Origin: Bugula neritina
Lineage: Eukaryota > Bryozoa > Gymnolaemata > Cheilostomatida > Bugulidae
Reading direction: 5' to 3'
DNA length: 64,000 nt
NCBI GenBank assembly: GCA_964035545.1
Contig: OZ037766.1
Location: 14,993,222 to 15,057,221, forward strand
Shown here: piece after piece, positions 13,701 through 22,800 of the stretch
Layout of the letters: each line of letters opens with the position of its first letter
How positions within the stretch are numbered: position 1 is the stretch's first letter
The notes under the pieces: generated by a model
The model's input: only the letters and a program-made list of their open reading frames with translations
Databases searched by the model: none
What the model was told of the DNA's origin: nothing
Translations under genes and position numbers: made by a program

Positions 13701-16700
13701 CGATGTACTAGCCAATTAGCTAAGCTGCTTAGGAGTGATAGTAGCAGCTTCGCGCTACTAGCTCAGTTGAGGATAGTGCTGTAAATTAAATAGACGTGCG
13801 TATTATTACTGTTGTATATTAGATTTTATTATGTATTCTTGTATTCAAATATAACGATATCTACTCGACTTATCTCGGTGAAGTTTCTCTAGTAATAAAT
13901 AGACTCTCTTGGTTGCACATCGACCCTAAAACTGAAAATCATAACAATATACCCGTGGTCTAGGGGTTAAACACCGGCTTTCCATGGACCAATCTCAGAT
14001 CGATCTCAGCGAGATCGATCCATGGAAAGACGCCAAAGATCGATCTCCGTCGATCTGAGCTGGTCGGTCTGTGGAGCTCGAACTCAGATCGATCTCATGT
14101 CAATAAGACCATGGAAAGACGCCAGATCGATCTAAGAAGTAGAAAAAGACTGCGCGCTACAATGTTGTCTGCTAATAAAAATGTTAACTTATTGATAATT
14201 ACTAAGCAAAGTATTAAATAATTATGATAGCCACCTTTTCAGATGCCAAAACTTTGACTTTTAGTACAATGATTAAGAAAACTCAATTATATGCAGTAGA
14301 AGGTAAAAAAATGGGATAATTTAAATTGAATTTAAATGACTATTAAAACTTAGTTTCATTAGCTATTTTCTTTGTAATTTTAAGCCTAACAGTCCTGTAA
14401 GTTTATTAATAATATGCAAGACAGCCATTAATTTTATATAAGCTGTCAAGCTAAAAAATTAAAAAATTTTAAATTGGCCAAATTACCATACACTGAAAGC
14501 TTTGCTGCGTATAGTTTATAGCTGGGATTAAATTTTAGACTACGACCATCTTGTTTTCGACAGTAGCAGCTTTAATCTCTCAAATAGGTGAACAAATTAT
14601 ACTTTTAAAGTATCCTTCACTTAAGAGGAGGCAACTTCTCGAGATCGATCTGACATCTCATGGAAAAACGATCGATCTGAGCACATTTCTGAGATCGGTA
14701 CATGGAAAGCCCGTGAAAGCGTTTGCCTAATAAGCATGAAGGTCATAGGTTCAGCCTAGACAAAGGCCATTGGTGATACTAGGAAGAGCATCCAGTCATA
14801 TTGCTCCTGTGCCTCATCTTAAGTCCTTAGTCCGATTTAACAAAAACCCTTTCCATCAGGGTTTTCTCACAGGGATAGCGATTATAAACTTGCGTGAGTT
14901 TGTTCCTGCTACGCGAATAGGACAAAGCGGAGACAGGTGAGTATAGAAAAAAATAACATATACGTTAGGAATCTTTCAAGCAATCAGTTATGTAATTTAA
15001 TCTTACTCTTGCATTTTTAGCCCAAATATGATAGTCTTTCTCAGCAGACTGAAGCACTTGGCATCCTGATAGTGTTGGGTTTGCATGTTACTTTATAAAA
15101 AGAGTAATTTTAAGCTATGCAAAGTTATACAGTTATTACCAATTATGTAACATTTGGTAATATCTTTATTGCGTATTGCTCAAGTTACGGTATTGCTCCT
15201 TATATACAGTATATGCCTAGGTTTTGTTGTATTTTATATACTAAATTGAAAATATTTTGTCTTTTGTGTTTTAGGATTTTCTAATAATAAAAAGAATTTA
15301 GAAATTTTAAATAATGACCACTCTGACTACACTCAAATCTCTTTGTTATGGGAAACTTTTATGCTGTCAGCTAAAGCAATTGAAATGCTCAATCAGCCAT
15401 CACAGCCTTGAAAGGCCTTGAGATTCGAAGGATCCAAAGATATCACAAAGGGTTAAAGGGCATATTACATCAATTATCTTTTTTTGTCAACATCAGAGTA
15501 TGAAATTAAGTTACTGCACTGCCTATAACTGACTCAGTTTGACAAATAACAGACATCAGAAATTATTTGGCCTGGTCAAAACTTATTTTATTATACGATA
15601 CTATTGTCATACAATTAGGCTAGTGTTGTTAAATGCAAATAATTATAGTATACCTCATGAGGTCAGGAGATGCTGAACCCTCAATTTATTGTATTACAGT
15701 TTTAAATGAAAATGAAGAAAACAATGTACTTCAGTTGTTTTGGAGTTTGGGATCGCCGAAATTTGAGAAATAGATTATTCCCTAAGCCTCTAGCACAATA
15801 AGCTGATGTATTTCCAGACACTGGATGTCAAAAATGGCTAAATGTTAAAATAGTACCATGTTACTATTAACACATGAAAACCATCCGAATTCTGATAAAG
15901 TACTAGGGTAAGGCATTCACCACTACTTAATAATTACTCAAACAGAGAGTCTACACCCAAATTAAACAAGTGATTTTCAATCAAACCTCTTGTGATGATG
16001 GCTCTGAATCCATATAAGTTCAATTCAAGAGAGATAATACTATTTTTAAATTGGTATAACATAAATGGAGCAATGACCAATAATTTAATTAAGAATATAA
16101 AGTTAATCATAATATGTTATAAGTAAATAAAAGTTTAAATATATCTTTACGGCTAGTACGACTTCATTAAAAATAAATAAACAAGGAACATGTTCGTTTA
16201 CTACCTACTTTACTTATCTGAATTAGCAAAATAAACGTAGACTTCAAATACTACTGTACCTGTCTTTAGAGCTGAAAATGGATACAGTAGTACCCGAAAT
16301 ATCAGTTTACTTTGTTCATTTAGATCATTAAAGTAGTAAACAAAATGTTTTTTGTCTATTTTTTCTTAATAAATCAGAGTTATGCACACTTCACCATATC
16401 GACTGAATATCTCACCTGTATATATTGATGCATATTAAATTTCTTGGAGTAATCCTCTATATATTGCAGATACTGAGAGTGATAGATGTAGGACTCTTTC
16501 ACCTCAACACCCAGACTGTCCGCAAATCCACATACAGCTTTGTATGAGTTGGTTCTACGATTTAGTATAAAACTAGAACATTTGGCTGCAAAATGCAGAG
16601 TAGACAGCAAAGCTACCTGAACATAATAGTAAAGACAACGTTGGGTTCCCTGGGTGCTGTTAGCTGGTGCTATCTTATTAAAACTTTTTAATTAAAATAT

Positions 16701-17591
16701 AATATATGTTCACATACTTGTTTTAAAACCTACAAAAGCATAACTTAAATAGCTAGACTTGCAACTACCAATGGCTGTTTGTGCCATGTGTGCATCGCAG
16801 TTGCTAGCTTTTACAAGGCTGTGATCTTATAACCTAAAACTGCAATATTCAAGTTTTTTCGGTGGCCAAAATTATGCTCTCTAAGTATACCATGACATAG
16901 TTGCAACTGCACCGACAATTAGCCTTCCCAGCAATGCTGAAAAGTTGACTGGAACCCCATTCTAAGTCATTGTAAATCTGATGACAGCAGGAGCAACAGA
17001 TATCATAACTACAATGGCTTAACCATGTAAGAAGTTAATACAATGTAAAGCTAGTAGTGCAGTGTGCATAAACATTAAAAACTAAAATATTGCCATCTAT
17101 TTAGCAAATTTTTATGCAAATTAGACAGCATTATAGCATGACATGGCTGTTTCAAGAAAAGAACTAATAGCGACACAAATTTGCAAGGCCAGGTCAAGGT
17201 ATTGACTATTAGATGTGTTGAGAGTGTTTTTGTAAGCATATAAGGTAACATTATTCACACTACAGTTGCTTTAAAGTAGCCAATAAGGTCAGCTATGATT
17301 GTATACTGAGTCAACATTGATGATGAAAAATATCAACTTTTTCATTAATGACAGTGGAATACCTAAATATCATAAAATATAAATATATCAAGTTGACCAT
17401 GTAAAAGTTTTAACTTACTGTAATCCATCATACATGGGAGAAGTCTTATAAGGATCCCTGTTCACCCACAATCCACCTACTCTGTCGCTCACTTCATATG
17501 CAGTTATATTAACTTTATCTTTATATTTAAGAAGAGACCTTATAGCTGCCAGCCCTGAAGCTCCTGCCCCTATCACTACCACTTCTTTCAT
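1743..17591 (-). CDS. FMO: Flavin-containing monooxygenase (FMO family), seven exons
   Basis: Exons on the minus strand in coding order are 17419-17591, 16416-16554, 5746-5879, 5171-5348, 4317-4471, 2895-3105 and 1743-2066. All junctions keep phase and give 437 codons plus TAA. The enzyme family oxygenates soft nucleophiles (N or S) using FAD, NADPH and O2. The N-terminus [13 protein letters not shown] carries the FAD-binding GxGxSG at residues 8-13. An FMO-signature-like stretch, [11 protein letters not shown], is at 165-175, and FATGY is at 255-259. The NADPH-binding loop, usually GxGxSG, reads GGKVSG at 190-195, so Lys replaces the third Gly. The length fits soluble invertebrate FMOs (senecionine-N-oxygenase-like). 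Start: ATG at 17589-17591, directly before the FAD motif. Intron 2 hosts the LTR element, in antisense. Substrate unknown. Confidence 0.85.
6493..6797 (+). repeat. 5' LTR of the gypsy element
   Basis: 305 bp, beginning TGTGGTGGCTCG and ending ATAACA (TG...CA ends). It carries an AATAAA hexamer near its 3' third. It matches the copy at 13642-13946 with no difference that I can see. Confidence 0.95.
6799..6816 (+). promoter_or_regulatory. Primer binding site complementary to tRNA-Leu
   Basis: One base after the 5' LTR is TGGTGGCAGCGGTGGGAT. This is complementary to CCA plus the acceptor end of a metazoan tRNA-Leu as I remember it (an acceptor ending GCTGCCA). It would prime minus-strand DNA synthesis. 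The tRNA identity comes from memory and was not searched. Confidence 0.75.
6831..7697 (+). CDS. gag: Gag-like protein of the gypsy element
   Basis: 288 codons, starting at ATG 6831, just 14 bases after the primer site. Residues about 35-200 resemble the retrotrans_gag capsid region of Ty3/gypsy elements ([14 protein letters not shown] near the start, then long amphipathic helices). It would form the particle shell and package RNA. The C-terminal part (about 230-288) is Gly/Gln-rich and ends soon after a lone NCHG; I see no intact CCHC zinc knuckle. From about 7650 the -1 frame opens as a long Arg/Pro-rich stretch, so this ORF end may be a frame break and not a natural terminus. Confidence 0.8.
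   Translation: METENARMQPSPVEGERRNDVNPVNREGEEAYRYCLKAPTFTGSEDVEQFIQEFREVMEIAQWLHRVALIQLRRALTKQAKPYGVGTDVNGILAALRARFGISTIDARTKLERMCRTPRTSLQEHAATVKKLAQIAYSDLPAQHQERYTYDAFVQSLNDLGLHHQLRAKGITRIEDALKAGEAYLLATQMHRAQRNPPVVGVSAARATTGPEALPLEAEVDRMVEMLGQLVTILAGAGPGQALRVPPTPVGQGWSSAGQDQGQKGRPQYQGALNCHGPRTLSLPAGRN
7650..8002 (+). CDS. Arg/Pro-rich open frame bridging gag and pol
   Basis: In the -1 frame relative to gag, the sequence stays open from about 7650 to TGA 8000-8002 and encodes a strongly basic, proline-rich segment with runs such as RRRKPRKPR. It ends in Gly codons made by the ten-G run at 7990-7999, immediately before the protease frame, which is a further -1 step away. A basic nucleocapsid-like RNA-binding tail is a reasonable reading, but neither its translation nor the frame changes are proven. 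Confidence 0.5.
7999..12273 (+). CDS. pol: Pol polyprotein (protease, RT, RNase H, integrase), one internal stop
   Basis: One reading frame runs from the ten-G tract to TAA 12271-12273, interrupted only by TGA at 9910-9912. Visible parts in order: aspartic protease with the LLDSGCTT active site (about 8065-8090); reverse transcriptase with [14 protein letters not shown] and the catalytic YLDD (about 9365-9376); RNase H with DTDAS (9807-9821) and, after the stop, TDHASL; integrase with an H-H-C-C zinc module (about 10610-10735), a DDE core (VDLVG, SDQGAQF, VVERNN) and a GPY/F-type domain (GPYVIVE). A long Pro/Glu-rich extension follows, with several Cys near the end. Codon use is GC-rich, unlike the host genes. 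The TGA splits RNase H, so Pol from this copy should be truncated there unless read through. Confidence 0.92.
9910..9912 (+). other. Premature TGA inside RNase H
   Basis: A single in-frame stop sits between the DTDAS and TDHASL regions of RNase H. The frame is open on both sides for more than 600 codons. With identical LTRs this looks like a recent point change or a sequencing/assembly error, not long decay. Confidence 0.85.
12291..13364 (+). CDS. Third ORF of the gypsy element: zinc-finger, coiled-coil protein
   Basis: 357 codons, ATG 12291 to TAA, 17 bases after the pol stop and in another frame. Residues 155-175 form a perfect C-x2-C-x12-H-x3-H finger (CRLCQQRF...HLPQH). A second unit at 181-202 is C-x-C-x12-H-x5-C (CPCGEYSY...RHQRTMQC). 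Residues 1-150 are acidic and Ser/Pro-rich, 245-310 are Pro-rich and basic, and about 310-357 form a charged heptad-like coiled coil. No signal peptide or membrane segment is visible, so it is not an envelope protein despite its position. A nucleic-acid-binding accessory role is inference. The frame is open throughout and GC-rich like pol. Expression might use reinitiation or splicing; CACAG/GTAAGC at 12256-12265 is a strong donor-like site. Confidence 0.8.
   Translation: METGSMPVNSELIQQIESELLGTTFHVKDNEDTVMADGLLDLELDTVLGQSTHDSLVPRVHSKSCDSQASNSRPSLELCCKDPPRSNNNSTFVDTLAPVSPGMPSLEMAWDPEPAPPTSTTGQLPPQLEATSNWITPATEKEIKTHRGGDSNRECRLCQQRFTTHRRLRVHLPQHYITTFCPCGEYSYNRDYLLRHQRTMQCFQGHVYEVDKASYPAFLNAIRPLITDSARLSRLEQGFPSPRPIISETMDKHTKSTNSPPPSPIRQPHTLPRVVLQRVDTKAYTLPPPLPSSERKRHRQQTFSRSSPLARNLREVEARARDLEQEVYRLAPRVHAASSELKYLQESIKRMRRAAHD
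13629..13641 (+). promoter_or_regulatory. Polypurine tract of the gypsy element
   Basis: A purine-rich run (GGAGGGGGCAG) directly abuts the 3' LTR and is the expected plus-strand priming site. Confidence 0.75.
13642..13946 (+). repeat. 3' LTR of the gypsy element
   Basis: 305 bp, indistinguishable by eye from 6493-6797. It is followed by the ATAT target duplication and then directly by a tRNA-like SINE head. Confidence 0.95.
13951..14957 (+). mobile_element. tRNA-derived SINE, interrupted by a TIR element
   Basis: The head ACCCGTGGTCTAGGGGTTA resembles a tRNA 5' end with an A box. The continuation at 14712 onward has a tRNA-like anticodon arm (GCGTTTGCCTAATAAGC) and a B box (AGGTTCAGCC at about 14747-14756). 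The body then contains GAGCATCCAGTCATATTGCT, which is shared with the copy near 52 kb. The SINE proper is about 270 bp and ends near an A-rich stretch at about 14950. The 736 bp between head and body is a separate insertion. Confidence 0.65.
13976..14711. mobile_element. Non-autonomous TIR element (MITE-like), 736 bp
   Basis: The ends are inverted copies: GGCTTTCCATGG... at 13976-13998 and its complement at 14689-14711 (23 bp, two mismatches). The subterminal zones carry many copies of the self-complementary AGATCGATCT and of CATGGAAAGACGCCA. The interior is AT-rich with no coding frame. A 3-bp duplication CCG is possible but ambiguous. It splits the SINE. The superfamily is not assigned. Confidence 0.65.
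14958..16415. other. Remainder of FMO intron 2
   Basis: AT-rich intronic sequence between the SINE and FMO exon 2. I see no coding exon, repeat array or RNA gene in it. Confidence 0.4.
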
Positions 17592-18663
17592 AGTCCTCCA
17601 GCAGTTGGTTACTAGTGAGTGTTATACTAAACTGATCACAGGCTGAACGACTTTCGATTGAGTTGTTTTTCATGAACTGATTACCAGCATAATCATAAAA
17701 GGCAGTAAGCTAGGGTCAATAACCTGTAACAAAACATCTAGCGTACTAGTTTTTGCCATGCAACAATGCACATGTTCGCATAGCACTGCTGTTCTTATAA
17801 ATGGTCCCTGGATATCGATATTGTGGAAACTTTCAAAATTAACATTCCAAGTACTGACCATGTGTACACAGCCTGTAAGCATTGAATAACAGGTTGGCTT
17901 AAAAAAGCTTAAGTTATGAAATAAGGTCAAGGTTAAGTATCATATGAAGGCTGAGGGTAAACAGCACTTCTCGTGATCTGAATCAGACTACTACACCTAA
18001 GAACAATATTCATATTACGAATACAATTAACAGTGTGCCACAACAAAACTATTGTACCAATTAGGTAATGCTACTGAGTTGATTTGTTTTAACTTCACTT
18101 TAGCTCTTACAGAAAGCAAAGTAATACTAAATAATATATCACAGGAGCAGAACAATGCTACTGTGTCATACAAATTCGGTAAATTGACAAAATCTTTAGA
18201 GCTCATTGTGAGTGAAAGTTGATGTGGAGTGAATAAGAAGTGAATAGTTTGGTGGCAACACAAACTTGTAGTTTAGAGAGCAGCAGCTAGACTAGAAATT
18301 GGAAACCTATAATGGTCATCGGTGATGTAAAGAATGTCTGTCATTCAGTCATAATTTACCTTATGATATTTAAGCAAGCAGTCCTTTGCCTGCCTCAAAC
18401 TTCTAACCATAACTGGAAGGGTTCACAAGAATGAAGACTTAATAAAAAAATATGTGAGTTTTAAGTAACTTTTAATCTTCACCTAGAAAAAAATAAGAAA
18501 CTTTAAAACTATATATGCTATAGTCAATGGAACAAATATTTAGTTTCTCAAATTTGTAAGTAGATATATCTTTTATTTTGAACGACTAAATTATAAAAGC
18601 AACTATTGTAGTTTCAGTTTCAGCAGTTGTGGTGAACCTAAACAGGCATAACTAACAGCTCTT
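17592..18663. other. 5' flank of the FMO gene
   Basis: This stretch should hold the FMO 5' UTR and promoter on the minus strand. I see no clear TATA-initiator arrangement that I would defend, and no other gene. Confidence 0.35.
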
Positions 18664-18868
18664 TACTAACTGCATAGGATATTTTCTGAAATGAAAACAG
18701 TAGCTAGTTCTGCATGAAAACTAGCCTGATTAGATGTTGCTATAAAGTTGTTGAGTCTAATATAGTACAGGCTGGGGTGACTACATTCACATCATTCTAT
18801 GAATGTTAGCCCCATGATCATATTTTATTTCCAGCTTCTGCATGCATCACTCAGAAATGGGAAATTAA
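18664..18868 (-). pseudogene. Degenerate copy of FMO exon 6
   Basis: This stretch aligns base for base with FMO exon 6 (2895-3105): shared blocks include TTGAGTCTAATATAGTACAG versus TTGAGTCCAATATAGTACAG, and CTCAGAAATGGGAA versus CTTAGAAATGGGAA. Reading the minus strand gives recognisable pieces ([23 protein letters not shown]) but several stops and small indels, so it is not functional. It is the only exon relic I recognise upstream of FMO, consistent with the remains of a tandemly duplicated paralogue. Confidence 0.75.
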
Positions 18869-19840
18869 ACTAATGGGGAAGCAAACAGATCTAGTTCAGT
18901 CATTACAGTTTTAAGTGCAGATTACATTTGATAGAAATTATCTTTGCTAGACACTAACCCACCAACATTCAACTATGTACTGTGTTACTGTGTCTGTTTT
19001 TAACCCTTTAATCTTTGGAAGGTTTGTTTTTTCACAATGGCTATAGTTGTTAGTTTTAACACTCATGAAATGTTTATATTAAACAAATTATGCTTACTAT
19101 GCAGTTGTATTGCTTTAAATGTAGTAAACACAAATTTGAAATATTAGGGCTTATTATGCATTTCTTCATTAATATTATTTACATAACAATTTAAAATGTT
19201 CAATTTATAGCATTTCAGTGAATGAAGAAAAGTACTACATACTATGCAAGGTGTAGCAGGAGAGACTCTCTGCTAAGCCTGATATTTGTGAAATGTTTTG
19301 CTAGTAGTTGCCTGTTGCTCAATGTAAAATACCTGCATGTATGTTAATCAATATATATGTTGGAAGTAGAGTGAGAACACACCAGCAAATAGACCAAATA
19401 TAAATTAGAAACAATGATTTATTCCTAAATTACCTAATTATCTAGTTTACATGGCACAAAACATCAGTAATACTGTAATACTACATCAACAGTGTGCTTC
19501 TTACTTTATGTTTAAGTCCTGAATTGTCTATAATCTCATGGACGATGTTGTGAAAAGAGAAAATATGCAAAAATACTTTTATTACACTAAAATACATAAA
19601 GTTTAAAACAAAACAAAAAGACTGCTAATAGTTTACTATTACTTGTCTTTATATTATATTGGAGTTGTGAGTTGTGTCACATAATAATGATTAGTTGTGT
19701 TTACATAAATGTGTATAATACAAGTAAACATATGTATAAATAAACAGGTTTCATTTTATCAAATTGATAAGTTAAACATTTTTCTGCGTCAAACCGGATA
19801 TTAGCTCAACTAATGTAAATATGGAAAGTCTGTGTTTATT
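18869..19840. other. Intergenic spacer between the FMO relic and LRRFIP-like gene
   Basis: AT-rich sequence that should include the 3' UTR of the minus-strand LRRFIP-like gene. No further exon relics or ordered repeats were recognised. Confidence 0.4.
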
Positions 19841-22800
19841 TTAAAATTTATCTGCTTGCAGTGCTTTATCTCTCACACTTTTCACTTTTTCAATTCTTAA
19901 TTCTAAATGCTCACACTCTCTCTGTAGCTCTTCTTTTCTCCTCACAGATTCCTCTACCTATAAAAATAGGTTATATTTATTATATAATTATATTAGAATA
20001 TCAAAATATAATAATACTACTTGACATAGTCAAATTGACAATATCTGGAGATACACAAATGGCTGCTAACAATTCACCAAAAAGATATCATGATTTATAG
20101 CTTTATTCAAGGGCTTGCAACTTCTAAAAACAGTACGTTAGCTACAAAAATATAGATGAAAGAAATTGATTAAATGAGGAAATCTCTCATAAAACTTAGA
20201 AAGAAGATCATATTACTACACCTGTATGCCAGAAATTAAATGAAAAACTCGCTACTAGTTAGAGAGTAGTGCCACTTGAAATGAGTATTTAAGAAGCCCT
20301 AGCAGCTGTTGTAAGTACATTACATAATGTAAACATAGTAATCGGCTGTCAATACTCTATAGGGCCACACTTTTTCATGTCTATACAAAATTTAGTAGAA
20401 AAACTTTAAATATTAGCCAATAATACAATTATGAATGCTGTAGTGCTACAGTTACATAATATTATACCAGAAGACAACAGTTTGCAGAAAAACAGAAATA
20501 AAATCAGTCTGGGTCCATTTGGAAAAAAAGTCTCAATCCATATTCAAAAGTATATTATTAGCACATTGATGTTGATGACTGCATATTATAAGTCTTCACC
20601 TATCTTTTCTCTGCTTCTCTGCCCTGTTCAAGTAGCGGGGGGGGGGGGGGAGGAAAGCTGCATATTATAAGTATTATTATAAGTTAAATGGCTGTTCACT
20701 CATCATCAGCCATATCAACTTATTGTCTAATATACCTGTCTACTTATTCTCCTGTTATCACTTTTCAATCTTTGCTTCATTTTCTCCGTATCTTCATACA
20801 CCTCTCTATGTCGATGCATTTGAGCCTCTAATCTTAGTAACTGTATTAAAACCTCATAGTATTATTAAGTTGAATATCTGCAGATGTTATGCATATTTTC
20901 AGCACTATAACCATTTCAATTTTGTGATCAGTAAACCACTATACAGGGTATTATATAAATAGAGAAATCTAGATTTGAGTATGATGGTATTATACATGTA
21001 CTATATGCACTCATACCACACACAGCTCATCAAGACACCATGTCTACTAATACTAAAGTAAAAAGAGTATTCAATGTTATATAGAAATAATGTAGAGAGC
21101 TGTTTAGCATGTTTCCATGGTTACACAAGGGTAACTGTTGATGCCAAAATAAACATCCAGTTAGAATTTTCAACATTACCAGCCTGGTCTGAGGTGAAAA
21201 GCTGCTACATTTAAGGCATTAAGTTTCTTTGTACAGACATTTCAACTACGAATAATAGTAGGCTGGTTGTTGTCAGTAATCATCGGTTTATATAGCTCTT
21301 GTGAGACAAATAAAATTCATGTAACTGTTGAAAATTAATTACCATGCTATCTATTGCTATAACCACTGTGAGCGTATTATATAAAATTTTATTGTCATTA
21401 AAATATCTATAATATACTTGATAAGCTATTCTTTTTACCTGATTTTCTAAAGAATCTATTTTTAAGTTAGCCTGAATGGCATCTTGCTTGTGTTTAGCTA
21501 ATATGAAGTTTTGTTCTCTTTCAAACTGTGCAACTTCAGCAGCAGTGCAAGTAGACTGTGACTTTGAGGGTTGTCTGCACCTGGTAGCATTTTCTTTCCT
21601 TATCTCCACCAATTCTTGCTTTGATTCATCCAACTGTATGTAAATGAATTTAGGAATAGATAACTGACTTTGAGCAATAAATGAACAGAACGCATTTAAT
21701 TTATCCCATCATTTGACAAAGTGCATTTATCAAAAAATATCATTGTTTTATAATAAAAATTATGTATACCAAGTTATACTAAAATTTCTAGGTTATATAA
21801 ATTAAGACTTGATTTATATAACATAAAATAAAAAACAAAATAAATGTCAAAATTATGCACACTCTAAGGCATGTTCTTAATAACCGACTAACATAAGAAA
21901 CTTACAGTCATAGTAATACAGCATCCTATGATATCTATGTCTATATGGGATATATACTGTATGTGGTCAAAAGTAAACCTGAAGTATAGTTTCATGCGGT
22001 TTATGCAAATATAATAATAACTTCTTGCTTATGCACTGTCCTAATTATAAAAACTTTCTACTTTTAGCATTCATCCATCATAAATAATCATTGTAAAATT
22101 GGTGTATATTAAGCAAAGCTTTTAAAAGTAGAGAAGCATGAACATGACCAGCTGATATTTCAGTAAAACTATTTTAAACTATGTACATCAAGCTATCACT
22201 TATATGATAGCAATAGTATTCATTATTCTACACGTGTATTGTGATGGTTTACTAGTATTGTGCAATCATGTTTATAATCACTGCACTCACTACTTACTTC
22301 TGACTTAACCGTTTCATTTTCTTTGATTAGTCCTCTAACTCTTTCATCTATAAATAGATAGATATACATAATATACCCATCAGCTACTATCATTTGCATG
22401 TGCTATTTTTACCTTAGACAATTTCTCTTACTTACCGCATAATTCTTACATATTACCCCTGCATTTAATGCTAAGCTAGATAAAACATGAATCATATCAA
22501 TTACTGCCTAAAAATTACTTTGTTATGTAACCTGTTGCAAATTATAAAATGAAAGATCAAAATAATATATGAAATTGTTTGAATAACTACAATCTTAGTC
22601 TCTAAATACATGTATTGCACAATTACAAGCAGCACACTATAATGCTTCCTAATTACCTAATGTGAGCAAAGAACTAGTGCCTTGAATGATCTGTTGTAGT
22701 CTATCATCCACCTCGTTAGATCTACCTCCTTCTTCAACATTGCTGCTATCCAGTGAAACCATGATCATTTTATTATCCTGTAAAAGTTATCTAGTATTAT

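Larger units (their letters stand above)
6493..13946 (+). mobile_element. Ty3/gypsy LTR retrotransposon, near full length, young insertion
   Basis: The element is 7454 bp and is bounded by two 305-bp LTRs that look identical base for base, so it inserted recently. The flanks share a 4-bp duplication ATAT (6489-6492 and 13947-13950). The order is LTR, primer binding site, gag, protease, RT, RNase H, integrase, a third ORF, polypurine tract, LTR. Protease-RT-RH-IN order places it in the Ty3/gypsy (Metaviridae) type. Its body is much richer in G+C than the host sequence. It lies in FMO intron 2, transcribed opposite to FMO. Breaks: a frame change near the end of gag, another at a run of ten G (7990-7999), and one TGA inside RNase H (9910-9912). 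It therefore probably cannot produce a full Pol as it stands, unless recoding or assembly error is involved. Confidence 0.95.

Noticed and set aside
13951-13970. Functional tRNA gene head
   Set aside because: It has an A-box-like start, but the body is interrupted and no complete cloverleaf forms. It is a SINE head.
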